Assembly: GCF_004684935.1 (NCBI RefSeq)
Contig: NZ_SRJD01000022.1
Coordinates: 1-46,179 of the forward strand
Length of the DNA: 46,179 bases
From: Sporolactobacillus shoreae
GTDB taxonomy: Bacteria; Bacillota; Bacilli; Bacillales; Sporolactobacillaceae
Direction of reading: 5' to 3'
Each line of letters opens with the position of its first letter. The stretch's first letter is position 1. The translations under genes were made by a program, and so were the position numbers. Below the pieces are notes generated by a model. That model worked only from the letters and a program-made list of their open reading frames with translations. It had not been told where the DNA came from and searched no databases. This document shows positions 31,863 to 40,307 of this stretch, in pieces.

Positions 31863-33332
31863 ATGTCTTTAGAAACGACCGAAAAAGAGCAGGATCAGGT
31901 CACATCATTAAAAAAATTAATCGCACCGCTTTTGGCAATTATCGTGGGTATGTTTATGGTTATTCTGGATGGAACGGCGATGAATGTTGCCCTGCCCGGC
32001 CTGGTCACTGATTTCCATAGCAAAATCTCTGTTGTTCAATGGGCGGTAACAGGGTACGCACTGGCTCAGGCGGCGGTCATCCCGCTCGCCGGATGGCTTT
32101 CCGATCGTTTCGGTGCGAAAAGGGTTTTTCTCTTTTCCGTCATGATGTTTACCATCGGGTCCGGTCTATGCGCACTGGCGTCGGGCATTGATCAGCTTAT
32201 CCTTTTCAGAATTATTCAGGGACTGGGTGGCGGGATGGTCGCTCCGATCGCTATGGCCTTTACGTATCGCCTGAGCCCGCCGAATAAAGTAGGCGCCGTC
32301 ATGGGGATGATCGGGATTCCGATGCTTCTCGCTCCGGCGCTGGGGCCTGTTTTATCCGGTTGGTTGGTTGATTATGCGAGTTGGCACTGGATTTTTCTGA
32401 TTAATTTACCGGTTGGGGTTATTGCCATTCTGGTGGGAATTCGTACGCTGCCGAATCTTGCACGTCAATCCGTTCCCGCACTGGATTTTCTCGGGATGCT
32501 GCTTGCACCGATTGCTTTCGCCTCGATTACATATGGTGTCAGCGAAGGCGGAACGAGCTGGACTTCATTTAAGACGCTTGCCGGTTTGATTGTCGGCGCA
32601 GCAGCATTGATTCTTTTCGTCATCACTGAACTCCGGAAAAAAAAGCAGCCCCTTCTGGAGCTTCGTGTCTTCCGTTCCGGCGACTTTACACGGGGGATTA
32701 TTGTACAGTGGATCACGCAGATCGCACTGTTCGGGACGATGTTTCTTATTCCGCTTTTTCTTCAGCAGGGAAAGGGGTTCAGTGCGTTTCATTCAGGATT
32801 AACGACATTGCCTCAGGCGATTGCCGCCGGTATTTTTATGCCCATCGGAGGCAGGTTATATGACCGGTTCGGCGCGAGACCCGTGGTAGCTACCGGCCTA
32901 GTGTTTGTTACCAGTTCAGCGTTCTTATTATCCGGTATTTCAGCTCAGGACGGAGCGGAGAAGCTCATTCTTCCACTGGCACTGCTCGGAGCAGGTATGG
33001 GCCTGTCGATGATGCCGCTGAATACACACATCATTCAGTCAGCACCGCAAAATATTGTCAGCAGGGTAACCTCACTGACAAATTCTGCCCAGCAGGTCAT
33101 GATGTCCTTTGCAGTGGCAGGTTTGTCGACCATTCTTTCTGAACGGTTCCAGGAACATGTACAGAACGGCAGCAAGCCGCTTCAGGCACTGTCTTCATCT
33201 TTCGGCGATACATTTTTTGTACTCATGGGTATCGCCATTATCGGGATGATTCTGAGTTTCTTACTTAAGCGGCCTAAAAAGATTAAAGAAATAGATGGAA
33301 AGACGAAAGTCCCGGCAATGGCCGGACGGTAA
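31863..33332 (+). CDS. MFS drug:H+ antiporter, DHA2 (EmrB/LmrB) family
   Basis: The 489-residue protein has 14 predicted membrane helices. DHA2 motifs are visible: motif D1 VILDGTAMNVALPGL, motif A GWLSDRFGAKR, motif B FRIIQGLGGGMVAP and the antiporter motif C GMIGIPMLLAPALGPVLSGWLVD. It should export hydrophobic drugs such as lincosamides or dyes in exchange for protons. GGAGGG precedes ATG 31863. A 110-nt leader containing the second TetR operator precedes it. Regulated by the divergent TetR protein. Confidence 0.93.
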   Translation: MSLETTEKEQDQVTSLKKLIAPLLAIIVGMFMVILDGTAMNVALPGLVTDFHSKISVVQWAVTGYALAQAAVIPLAGWLSDRFGAKRVFLFSVMMFTIGSGLCALASGIDQLILFRIIQGLGGGMVAPIAMAFTYRLSPPNKVGAVMGMIGIPMLLAPALGPVLSGWLVDYASWHWIFLINLPVGVIAILVGIRTLPNLARQSVPALDFLGMLLAPIAFASITYGVSEGGTSWTSFKTLAGLIVGAAALILFVITELRKKKQPLLELRVFRSGDFTRGIIVQWITQIALFGTMFLIPLFLQQGKGFSAFHSGLTTLPQAIAAGIFMPIGGRLYDRFGARPVVATGLVFVTSSAFLLSGISAQDGAEKLILPLALLGAGMGLSMMPLNTHIIQSAPQNIVSRVTSLTNSAQQVMMSFAVAGLSTILSERFQEHVQNGSKPLQALSSSFGDTFFVLMGIAIIGMILSFLLKRPKKIKEIDGKTKVPAMAGR

Positions 33333-33400
33333 TCAAAAAAGCGTGTGACCTGTCTTTTGCAAAAACTCTGTTCATATTTAATGTTAATTTTGTTGCCCTA

Positions 33401-33531
33401 TTGATTAGAGCGGAAGGCGCGAGACTCCTGCGGGATCAGCGAGCCAGGTGAGACCCCGCAACGAGGGTACCGAGTGAGGAGGCTCACGGATCGCCCGCGG
33501 AAAGCGAGCGCTTGGAGCGAAAAACAACAGA
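33401..33531 (+). repeat. Dispersed Bacillales repeat element, full copy
   Basis: The GC-rich, purine-rich element begins near GATTAGAGCGGAAGGCGCGAG and ends near CGCGGAAAGCGAGCGCTTGG. It matches from memory a structured repeat found in many Bacillaceae (arms 'GCGGAAGGC..GAGACTCCTGCGGG' and 'CCCGCGGAAAGCGAG'). The ends can pair (AGGCGC with GCGCTT), and internal pairs such as CTCCTGCGGG/CCCCGC are possible. It is probably transcribed as structured RNA or is a non-autonomous repeat. A deleted copy lies at 30875-30915 in the opposite orientation. Confidence 0.65.
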
Positions 33532-33556
33532 CAAGTTTTAATAAAGCCTTTGCAAG

Positions 33557-33592
33557 AAAATGCTCACTTCCCAATTGGAAGCGGGCATTTTT
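33557..33592. terminator. Bidirectional terminator
   Basis: AAAATGCTCACTTCC (33557-33571) pairs with GGAAGCGGGCATTTT (33577-33591) with two mismatches, with T-runs both ways. It separates the convergent MFS and ArsR-type genes. Confidence 0.8.
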
Positions 33593-33597
33593 GATTT

Positions 33598-34629
33598 TCA
33601 TGATTCCTCGGTAAATAATTTGAGCTTTTTCATAAACGAGTCCAGTGCTTCATGATTGACGCAGAAATACTTGATCGTCCCCGATTTTTTCTCTATAACA
33701 AATCCGGCTTTCCGGAGGACTTCCAAATGATGAGAAACTGTAGCTGTCGTCAGTCCAAGATACTCAGCAAGTCGGGCTCCGTAAAGTTCCTGATGAGACA
33801 AGTGGCTGAGCAGAGTCAACCGATTGTGATCGGCCAGTGCTTTTAGCTGTTTTTCCAGGTCACGGCTTTGCTTCTGTCTATCAGTAAGCGGAGAGGCGCA
33901 ACCGTAAATCACAATGCAGACATCCTTCGAAAAAACCCGCAGTCTTCGTGTACCAATAAAATAGCACGGAATAAAATTGTACAGTTTGTAGTCGCTGATT
34001 CTCCGAAAATTTTTACCCATGACAAATTGGGCCAGGTTCAATGGTCCCATCGCCATTGAGCGCACATCGTTCATGGCCCGCGAAAGTATCTTTTGAGCGG
34101 CGTCAAGCTGAGTGTGAAATGACCTTGAATGGGCAATTTCAAGTATGATTTGCGCGAATGATTCTCGGTATTTGTTCAGCTGCAGGATAAACTTTTCAAA
34201 GAATGCCCGTTTATTCTCCGTGTCCCATAAATAGTGTTCATGGCTGTTTATGTAGCTTGAAGTATTTTTAATCAAAGAAGGAGCGTCTTCAAGGCTTATT
34301 TCTTCGCCAAAAAAGTGATAAACGAAATCAGGATTGGGCAGGGCCCTCATTTGGGCAACAAATTTTTCGACATCATGGAAATACGGGCATGGCAGTAAAA
34401 AGTTCAACAAATTCCATAGATCAAACGGGGATTCATGGTACCAATCCATAAAAAAAGCTGCAGATTTTGCTGACCAGTCCCCTTTAACAGCTTGCTGTAT
34501 TGTTTTCGGGTCTTCCCTTTGTTTGGAAGATAGCGATAGTGAAGAAATGATTTCAACCACTATCGATTGGAAATGGTCGGTTACTACATTCGGATAGCTG
34601 CCGGCTGAGTCATTTTTCTCAAGTGTCAT
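33598..34629 (-). CDS. ArsR-type HTH regulator with N-terminal DUF5937-like domain
   Basis: The 343-residue protein has a long N-terminal helical domain (about 1-240) and a C-terminal ArsR winged helix. The latter is LEKQLKALADHNRLTLLSHLSHQELYGARLAEYLGLTTATVSHHLEVLRKAGFVIEKKSGTIKYFCVN at about 258-328. The domain order fits large ArsR-like regulators with a DUF5937 region, a call made from memory. AAAGGAGG lies 9 nt before ATG 34629. No metal-binding cysteine motif typical of ArsR/SmtB is seen, so it probably senses something else through the large N-terminal domain. Target genes are unknown; the MFS gene is convergent. Confidence 0.82.
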   Translation of the reverse strand: MTLEKNDSAGSYPNVVTDHFQSIVVEIISSLSLSSKQREDPKTIQQAVKGDWSAKSAAFFMDWYHESPFDLWNLLNFLLPCPYFHDVEKFVAQMRALPNPDFVYHFFGEEISLEDAPSLIKNTSSYINSHEHYLWDTENKRAFFEKFILQLNKYRESFAQIILEIAHSRSFHTQLDAAQKILSRAMNDVRSMAMGPLNLAQFVMGKNFRRISDYKLYNFIPCYFIGTRRLRVFSKDVCIVIYGCASPLTDRQKQSRDLEKQLKALADHNRLTLLSHLSHQELYGARLAEYLGLTTATVSHHLEVLRKAGFVIEKKSGTIKYFCVNHEALDSFMKKLKLFTEES

Positions 34630-34806
34630 CCATCATTTCCTCCTTTCAGTGAAAACAATAAGACAGATATCTAATATTATACCGTTCATGCTGCACACAA
34701 TTCAATGAACCGCCTTACATACTCTTTTTTAGAAATGGAGAAACTAGATCCGGACAGATCTTAAGATGTGAGCGCTCAATAATTATACGGCGAAGGAATG
34801 ATCTCA

Positions 34807-36378
34807 ATGGACGAGAATCGAATGAATGATGATTTTTCTGAAGAAAACTCATCTCTATGGCGGGATACGGTACATTTGCCAGCTTTTAAGCCACTGGAAA
34901 CCGACATTGAGACGGAGGCAGTTATTGTTGGCGGGGGGATTACCGGAATTACAGCGGCCTACCTTCTGGCAAGCGAGGGGATGAAGGTCGTCCTGATTGA
35001 GGCGGCTCAGCTAGCGAGCGGGACATCAGGTTATACGACGGCGAAAATCACCTCACAGCATGGGCTGATTTACGATGAATTGATGGCTCATTTTGGCGAA
35101 GAGAAGGCCGGACTGTACTACAGAGCGAATCATGAGGCTTTGGATTGGATCGGACAGCTGATCCAAAAACACGAGGTGCACGCCTGCTATGAAATGCAGC
35201 CAGCGATTGTTTATGCCACAACGGACAAAGAAGCCGAACTGATTGAAAAAGAAAAGGCTGCCTATGACAAGCTGGGAATCCCGGGCAGCCTGGTTTATTC
35301 CCTAGACCTGCCTTTGGCTATAAAAAATGCACTTCTGATGCCGGATCAGGCTCAGTTTCATCCTTTAATGTATCTTCATTTTATGGTCTCGGAACTCGTC
35401 AGAATGGGTGTCCCAATTTATGAAAATACGCTGGCGGCAACGATTGAAACCGGTCAGTCACCAGTCGTTCTGACAAAACAGGGATACCGGATACTCGCCC
35501 GCGATGTGCTGATCTGTTCTCACTTTCCTTTTTATGACAATCGCTTTTATTTCACCCGAATGGTTCCGGAGCGTTCCTATCTGCTTGCCTGTGAGACAGA
35601 GAGCGTTGTTCCGGGGGGCATGTATCTCAGCGCGGGAGATCCGAAGCGCTCGTTCAGAAGTTTATCTCTGTCCGGAAAAAATATGGCACTGGTCGGCGGA
35701 GAAAATCATAAAACGGGACGTGGGGAGAGTACGGAAACTCATTTTCAGAGACTAGCCGGTTTTGCGAATGCGGTACTTGGGGAAAATCGCAGGATCAGCC
35801 AGTGGTCGGCCCAGGATTATACCACGCTGGATAAAGTGCCATACATTGGAAAAATATCAGCCAGTCAGCCGCATATTCACATTGCGGCGGGATATCGGAA
35901 ATGGGGAATGACCACCGGTACGCTTGCGGCGAAGCTGCTTACCGACCAGATCCTGGAACGTGAAAATCCTTACAGCGAGTTATACAATCCTTCCCGCTTT
36001 GAAGCTGATCCGATGATCAAGAACTTTTTTATTGAGAACGGTGAGATTGCCGGGCATCTGATTAAAGGAAAACTGGAGAAGAGCGGGAAATTCCTTGCGG
36101 ATCTTGGCGATGATCAGGGCGCCATTGTTTCAATGAACGGCCAGAGGGCAGGCGTCTATAAAAATAAAGAAGGAAAAGTCGTGATGGTCGATACCACTTG
36201 CCCGCATTTGGGCTGCGAAGTAAACTGGAATCAGGGTGAACGGACATGGGACTGCCCCTGCCACGGTTCGCGTTTCAGCGCGGACGGAGCAGTGATTGAT
36301 GGCCCCGCTCAGAAACCGCTCCGGAAAATTTATTCAGAAGAGTCAAGTGATGCCGGAGAACAAAATACTTCTTCATAA
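34807..36378 (+). CDS. FAD-dependent oxidoreductase with C-terminal Rieske domain (YhfW-like)
   Basis: I chose ATG 34807, 9 nt after GAAGGA. The 523-residue protein has an N-terminal DadA/DAO-type FAD domain: EAVIVGGGITGITAAYLLASEGMKVVLIEA is the dinucleotide fold, followed by SGYTTAKITSQHGLIYD. The Rieske domain at about residues 435-515 holds the [2Fe-2S] ligands Cys-x-His (TCPHLGC) and Cys-x2-His (CPCHGSRF). This is the YhfW-type arrangement of Bacillus; its substrate is not known. It probably passes electrons from an amine or carbon substrate through FAD to the cluster. A DUF1992 gene follows 15 bp downstream, suggesting one transcript. Confidence 0.92.
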   Translation: MDENRMNDDFSEENSSLWRDTVHLPAFKPLETDIETEAVIVGGGITGITAAYLLASEGMKVVLIEAAQLASGTSGYTTAKITSQHGLIYDELMAHFGEEKAGLYYRANHEALDWIGQLIQKHEVHACYEMQPAIVYATTDKEAELIEKEKAAYDKLGIPGSLVYSLDLPLAIKNALLMPDQAQFHPLMYLHFMVSELVRMGVPIYENTLAATIETGQSPVVLTKQGYRILARDVLICSHFPFYDNRFYFTRMVPERSYLLACETESVVPGGMYLSAGDPKRSFRSLSLSGKNMALVGGENHKTGRGESTETHFQRLAGFANAVLGENRRISQWSAQDYTTLDKVPYIGKISASQPHIHIAAGYRKWGMTTGTLAAKLLTDQILERENPYSELYNPSRFEADPMIKNFFIENGEIAGHLIKGKLEKSGKFLADLGDDQGAIVSMNGQRAGVYKNKEGKVVMVDTTCPHLGCEVNWNQGERTWDCPCHGSRFSADGAVIDGPAQKPLRKIYSEESSDAGEQNTSS

Positions 36379-36393
36379 GAGAGGTGTCATCGA

Positions 36394-36768
36394 TTGAGCA
36401 TTATCGATATCATGGCGGAAGAAAAAATACAGGCAGGCCTCAGAGACGGCGTTTTTGAAAACCTTCCGGGTAAGGGAAAGCCTCAGCAATTTGAAGACCT
36501 TTCCGGTGTGCCCGAAGACCTTCGGGTAAGCTACAAAGTGCTGAAAAATGCCGGTTATCTGCCTGAGGAACTTCAAATCCGCAAAGATATGGTGACACTG
36601 AATGACTTAATCCGATGCTGCGATGATGATCATGAGCTCAGCCGTCTGACATCTGAGCTGAAAATCAAAAGGCTCAGATTCAACCAGCTGATCGAGAAGC
36701 GTTCCATACAAAAAAGCCGTTCATTCCGTGATTATCGGGACAAAATATTCAGCCGCCTGCATATGTAG
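36394..36768 (+). CDS. DUF1992 (DnaJ-homologue C28-type) protein
   Basis: The 124-residue protein starts at TTG 36394 after GAGAGGTG. It shows the DUF1992 pattern: DIMAEEKIQAGLRDGVFENLPGKGKPQQFED near the start, then PEDLRVSYKVLKNAGYLPEELQIRKDM. The GAFENLPGxGKPL-type motif is diagnostic. It is a small soluble, helical protein with no J-domain of its own; function unknown. Probably cotranscribed with the Rieske protein gene and closed by a hairpin. Confidence 0.9.
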   Translation: MSIIDIMAEEKIQAGLRDGVFENLPGKGKPQQFEDLSGVPEDLRVSYKVLKNAGYLPEELQIRKDMVTLNDLIRCCDDDHELSRLTSELKIKRLRFNQLIEKRSIQKSRSFRDYRDKIFSRLHM

Positions 36769-36778
36769 CAGATAGAAC

Positions 36779-36808
36779 AAAAAAAGGGCCGATGCCGGCT
36801 CTTTTTGT
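36779..36808. terminator. Bidirectional terminator
   Basis: AAAAAGGGCCG and CGGCTCTTTTT form a stem around an ATGC loop, with A/T tails on both strands. Confidence 0.75.
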
Positions 36809-36895
36809 ACAATATGAAAGTATTAAAGTGACCCGCAGCAAAACACATTTTTTCAGCAAAAGGGTATAAATCCGAAAGATCAAGCCAACTCGTGT

Positions 36896-38044
36896 TTATT
36901 CACGAAACGGTCGAAAAAAAGCGCGGATTTCCTTGGCGAGCAGTTCCGGTTCTTCAAATGCAGCAAAGTGACCTCCTCTTGATAGTTCTGCCCAGCGTTG
37001 TACGTTATACGTGCGTTCAACCCATTCACGCGGTGGACGATTCACAGGCTCCGTTGTCAAAGTGACTCCGGTCGGAACATCCACCCGTCGGTGCATTTGA
37101 GCTGACTTCTGACTGTGCCGGTGATCGTAGTATAACTGAATGGATGAATGGATTGTCTCAGTGATCCAATAGATCGTCAGATTCGTTAACAGTTCGTCTT
37201 TACTAAAACGTTGTTCGATCTCACCGTCACAATCGCTCCAGGATCTGAATTTCTCAATAATCCAAGCTGCAAGGCCTGCAGGAGAATCATTGAGACCATA
37301 AGCGAGCGTTTGAGGACGCGTTGATTGCTGATGTTCATACGCTCCTTCTTCTATTTCCCACAATTTGACTTCAGATGCATACTTCTGTTCCGCTTCTATA
37401 AGCGGTGACGCCTCCTCGTTAAGAATCGGACTGGCAAATGCCAGAATGTGAATGCCAATCATATTTTCGGGATGAAAGCGCCCGAGATGTGTCGCAACAC
37501 CTGCTCCAATGTCTCCTCCATGAGCTCCGAAACGACGATATCCCAGAACATCAACCATGAGTTGTGTCCATAGGTCAGAGATGACTTTCAGTGTCATTTT
37601 CCGATGATCCGTATTCTGTGAGAAACCGTATCCAGGAAGTGATGGCACGACAACATCGAAGGTATCCGCCGCATCGCCACCATGCGATGCAGGATCAGTC
37701 AGCAAGGGAATAATCTTCGTCATTTCATAAAAGGAACTGGGCCATCCATGAGTGAGAATCAAGGGCATAGGTTTTGGACCATGGCCTTGTTCATGAATAA
37801 AATGCACCTTTAATCCTCCAATATCCGCTTTAAATTGATGAAAACCGTTCAGGTATTTTTCCTGATCGCGCCAGTTAAAATCTTTGACCCAATAGGTAAT
37901 GAGCTGCCGTAAATAATCAATGTTTGTTCCGTACGCCCATTTTGCATCTTTAGGAGAACCTGGCCATCTCGTCTGCACGAGCCGCATCCTGAGATCATCG
38001 AGAACTGACTGACTGGCATGAATGTGAAAGGGCATCGATCGCAT
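36896..38044 (-). CDS. Epoxide hydrolase (EHN-domain alpha/beta hydrolase)
   Basis: ATG 38044 has AAGGAGGG 6 nt upstream; an in-frame ATG further up (38230) lies inside the divergent gene and is rejected. The 382-residue protein starts with the epoxide-hydrolase N-terminal lid (MPFHIHASQSVLDDLRMRLVQTRWPGSPKDAKWAYGTN). The hydrolase core follows: oxyanion HGWPSSFYEM, VVPSLPGYGFSQ, the nucleophile Asp in GAHGGDIGAGV, and a catalytic His in RGGHFAAFEEP. It resembles microsomal-type epoxide hydrolases that open epoxides to diols. It is divergent from a CGNR regulator that may control it. Confidence 0.92.
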   Translation of the reverse strand: MRSMPFHIHASQSVLDDLRMRLVQTRWPGSPKDAKWAYGTNIDYLRQLITYWVKDFNWRDQEKYLNGFHQFKADIGGLKVHFIHEQGHGPKPMPLILTHGWPSSFYEMTKIIPLLTDPASHGGDAADTFDVVVPSLPGYGFSQNTDHRKMTLKVISDLWTQLMVDVLGYRRFGAHGGDIGAGVATHLGRFHPENMIGIHILAFASPILNEEASPLIEAEQKYASEVKLWEIEEGAYEHQQSTRPQTLAYGLNDSPAGLAAWIIEKFRSWSDCDGEIEQRFSKDELLTNLTIYWITETIHSSIQLYYDHRHSQKSAQMHRRVDVPTGVTLTTEPVNRPPREWVERTYNVQRWAELSRGGHFAAFEEPELLAKEIRAFFRPFRE

Positions 38045-38101
38045 GACTTTCCCTCCTTGACTCATTTGATGTAACCTTCTAAAATGTACTTTAACAGTTT
38101 C

Positions 38102-38131
38102 ATTGTAATGATGAGATATATGGGCTGTCAA
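38102..38131 (-). promoter_or_regulatory. Promoter of the epoxide hydrolase gene
   Basis: On the minus strand TTGACA (38131-38126), 18 bp, TACAAT (38107-38102). The region lies 37 bp before the start of the divergent CGNR gene, so the regulator could bind here. Confidence 0.65.
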
Positions 38132-38168
38132 TTTTTGATGAACTAATTTTGAAGAAGGAATAATTATC

Positions 38169-38786
38169 ATGGCCAATAAAAGTTTTGAATTTATCTCAGG
38201 AGCTGAATGCTTGGATTTAGCTAACACCATAGGAGGGGCTCGAGGTCAGACTAATGAAATCGAGTATCTTGAAAGTTATCAAGATCTTTTGAACTGGGGC
38301 CGCCTAAAAGGTTTATTAAGTGAGAGGCAAGCTGCCTCTCTAGAGTTAAAATCGAAAGATCACCAGTACGAGGCAAATGAAGTTCTAGAAAAGACGAAAG
38401 AATTGAGGAAATCTATTTACCATATTTTTTCTGCTTTTGCTTCTGGGCAGATACCTTCCGATTCGGATCTTTTGGTGATTAATAGGGAGCTCGAACACGG
38501 ACTTCACCGCCAGCGTATTGTTTGGGGATCATCCGGTTATGAGTGGGGTTGGGAGGAACCAACCGAGCTCGATTCACTTCTCGCTCCTATCGCCCGCTCT
38601 GCGGCAGATCTGATCACTTCTGCTGATTTAACGCATGTTAAAGAGTGTACGAGTCCTTCTTGCAGTTGGCTCTTCGTGGATGAAACCAAGAATCAAAGCC
38701 GCCGTTGGTGTAACATGAAGACATGCGGGAACAGGAACAAACTGCAACGGTTTCGTTCCCGACAGATACGTCATGAGCAAAAGTGA
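38169..38786 (+). CDS. CGNR zinc-finger (ABATE-domain) transcriptional regulator
   Basis: The 205-residue protein has the ABATE-like N-terminal domain (GAECLDLANTIGGARGQTNEIEYLESYQDLLNWG) and a C-terminal CGNR zinc finger. Cys160, Cys165, Cys181 and Cys186 form two C-x4-C pairs, and CGNR is at 186-189 (MKTCGNRNK). The family is predicted to be stress-related transcription regulators. ATG 38169 has AAGGA 12-16 nt upstream. The divergent arrangement with the epoxide hydrolase suggests it is the local regulator; this is context only. Confidence 0.9.
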   Translation: MANKSFEFISGAECLDLANTIGGARGQTNEIEYLESYQDLLNWGRLKGLLSERQAASLELKSKDHQYEANEVLEKTKELRKSIYHIFSAFASGQIPSDSDLLVINRELEHGLHRQRIVWGSSGYEWGWEEPTELDSLLAPIARSAADLITSADLTHVKECTSPSCSWLFVDETKNQSRRWCNMKTCGNRNKLQRFRSRQIRHEQK

Positions 38787-39138
38787 CTCTTCTAAAAATA
38801 TTTACCGCATAGCAGCAGATTGAAATTTTAAAACAGTGTTTGCTTTGTCGTGGAATAGTACTGCATGGTGGACGGAGAATATGCCGTAACTTACAGATTG
38901 GAACTTATCATAATCGTGAAAGTTAGCGCTGAATCTTTGAGTCGCACTGAAATGATGCAAAGTCGCACCCAATTCGGCAAAAGTTGCACCTAATTTTCTG
39001 AGTTGCACCGAAACGCTTGAAGTATTACGGGATACAGTTACTTTATATGTTTCGCAGTACGTGTTTTACTTCGCTACAGCTATTACTCAGTAAAAAATTT
39101 TTTTACACAACAGAGGCACAAATATATGAGCCTTTCAT
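38787..39138. other. Intergenic region containing tandem repeats
   Basis: Outside the repeat array at 38920-39020 this stretch is AT-rich and I see no ORF with a plausible ribosome-binding site. The repeat yields an open frame on the minus strand with a seven-residue periodicity (LGATFAE-like), but that is a repeat artefact. Confidence 0.5.
38920..39020 (+). repeat. Five tandem 20-21-bp repeats (AAGTYGCACC family)
   Basis: Units start at 38920, 38940, 38960, 38981 and 39001, each about 20-21 bp, with rough consensus AAGTYGCACCNAATTNNGCA. The middle units are clearest; the first is degenerate. The core AAGTYGC[A/C]CC is shared with the array at 26947-27030, so these are two members of one repeat family. 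Confidence 0.7.
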
Positions 39139-39180
39139 TTGATCTTCATCGTGCCGCATGGTATTTTGTATATGCAAATG
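39139..39180 (+). promoter_or_regulatory. Promoter and operator of the second marR gene
   Basis: -35 TTGATC (39139-39144), 17 bp, -10 TATTTT (39162-39167). The imperfect palindrome TTTGTATATGCAAATG (39165-39180) overlaps the -10. The same 16 bp occur inverted at 39649-39664. Confidence 0.75.
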
Positions 39181-39198
39181 AAATGAGGATTGAGAATA

Positions 39199-39633
39199 AT
39201 GTCCGAAGAGAGTCAGCTTTTGACCCGTTGCCTTTATTTCACTGCCAGCCGATTTGCCCGCAACATCACGAAATTAGCAGAAAAAGCGTTTGATGCTGAT
39301 GATCTCGCGCCGACTTACCTGTACTTGATCATGACTGTCAGATTCCATCCGAACATTACACAGAAAGAACTGTGCCGCAGATTGTCCATTGCGCCTTCAA
39401 CGAGTACGCGTTTTATCGATAAACTTGAAGGGCGAAAACTCGTCACACGAACGGCAGGCGGAAAGGAAACATATATCGCTCTGACAGATGAAGGAGAAAA
39501 AGTCTACACGCGTTTTCGGCAATCTCTTGAAGTTCTTTTTGAACGTTATTCTGAGATCTTAGGTCGCGAGTTCAGCGCGGATTTGAGCAAGATGCTTCAT
39601 GAAGCGAGCAATAAACTGGAACAGAACCCATAA
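39199..39633 (+). CDS. MarR-family regulator controlling the downstream reductase
   Basis: I used ATG 39199, about 9 nt after AGGA, rather than the TTG at 39190. The 144-residue protein has a central winged HTH: HPNITQKELCRRLSIAPSTSTRFIDKLEGRKLVTRTAGGKETYIALTDEGEK. Helices before and after it form the dimer interface. The identical 16-bp operator occurs over its own promoter and before the flavodoxin-fold reductase 150 bp downstream, so it probably represses both. No cysteine typical of OhrR is at the N-terminus; Cys14 (TRCLYF) could be a redox switch, but this is speculative. Confidence 0.9.
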   Translation: MSEESQLLTRCLYFTASRFARNITKLAEKAFDADDLAPTYLYLIMTVRFHPNITQKELCRRLSIAPSTSTRFIDKLEGRKLVTRTAGGKETYIALTDEGEKVYTRFRQSLEVLFERYSEILGREFSADLSKMLHEASNKLEQNP

Positions 39634-39648
39634 TTTTTTTTGCTCTTC

Positions 39649-39664
39649 ATTTGCATATACAAAC
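39649..39664 (+). promoter_or_regulatory. Second copy of the MarR operator
   Basis: CATTTGCATATACAAA is the exact reverse complement of the site at 39165-39180. It precedes an orphan AAGGAGG and the reductase gene at 39783. Confidence 0.75.
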
Positions 39665-39687
39665 ATTAAATAAGGAGGATTCATTTT

Positions 39688-39750
39688 GTAGCATTCGATG
39701 ATTTAAATGATCAATATCGACCAGTCACCTTGCCTGCAATCAGAATGTGA
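39688..39750 (+). pseudogene. Gene-start remnant behind an orphan Shine-Dalgarno
   Basis: A strong AAGGAGG (39672-39678) is followed by TTG-TAG, so no gene starts there in frame. A neighbouring frame from 39691 reads AFDDLNDQYRPVTLPAIRM before TGA at 39748. This looks like a truncated or decayed coding segment between the operator and the present reductase gene. It is too short to assign. Confidence 0.3.
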
Positions 39751-39782
39751 AATTAAGGTTGAGAAGAGAGGATTCTTGAAGA

Positions 39783-40307
39783 ATGAAAATACTGGATATC
39801 GTCGTTCATCCCCACTTGGAACAGTCCGTGATCAACAAAGCATGGATGAATCGGTTACAACAAGAATCGGACATCACTATACATGACCTGTACGGCACGT
39901 ATCCGAACGGAATCATCGATGTGAAAAAAGAACAGCAGCTTCTATTGGAGCATGACCGGATCGTTTTTCAGTTCCCAATGTATTGGTACAGCAGCCCTTC
40001 ATTGCTCAAAGAGTGGCTGGATGTAGTGCTTACACATGGCTGGGCTTATGGATCTAAAGGAACGAAATTAAGAGGAAAAGACTTTATACTAGCTATATCA
40101 ATTGGTGGGCCGGGAGTTCATTATCAGGCAGGCGGTTCAAACCAATTCACCATCAGCGAGCTCATCAAGCCTTTCCAGGCGACTGCAAACCTGATTGGCA
40201 TGCGCTTCCTCCCTGTTTTTAAGAAACTGGGTGTCAACCAGTTCTCAAATAAAGAAACGCAACAAAGTGCGGAAGAATTAGTCACGTATCTTAAAGCAGA
40301 ATATTAA
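39783..40307 (+). CDS. NAD(P)H:quinone/FMN reductase, flavodoxin-like fold (YwrO/KefF-type)
   Basis: The 174-residue protein has the flavodoxin_2 pattern: MKILDIVVHPHLEQSVINKAWM, then HDRIVFQFPMYWYSSPSLLKEWLDVVLTHGWAYG, the characteristic QFP-x-YW-x2-P-x2-LK-x-W-x-D signature of MdaB/KefF/YwrO reductases, and SIGGPGVHYQAGG. These use FMN or FAD and NAD(P)H to reduce quinones or electrophiles by two electrons. GAGAGGA precedes ATG 39783. It is preceded by a copy of the operator found at the marR promoter, so it is the likely stress-induced output of that regulator. Confidence 0.92.
   Translation: MKILDIVVHPHLEQSVINKAWMNRLQQESDITIHDLYGTYPNGIIDVKKEQQLLLEHDRIVFQFPMYWYSSPSLLKEWLDVVLTHGWAYGSKGTKLRGKDFILAISIGGPGVHYQAGGSNQFTISELIKPFQATANLIGMRFLPVFKKLGVNQFSNKETQQSAEELVTYLKAEY

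Noticed and set aside
38045-38230. 62-residue N-terminal extension of the epoxide hydrolase
   Set aside because: It overlaps the start of the divergent CGNR gene, while ATG 38044 has a perfect AAGGAGGG site and starts at the family's N-terminus.
38802-39008. Minus-strand ORF with LGAT-type heptad repeats
   Set aside because: The pattern comes from the 20-21-bp DNA repeat; there is no SD and unit lengths are not all multiples of three.
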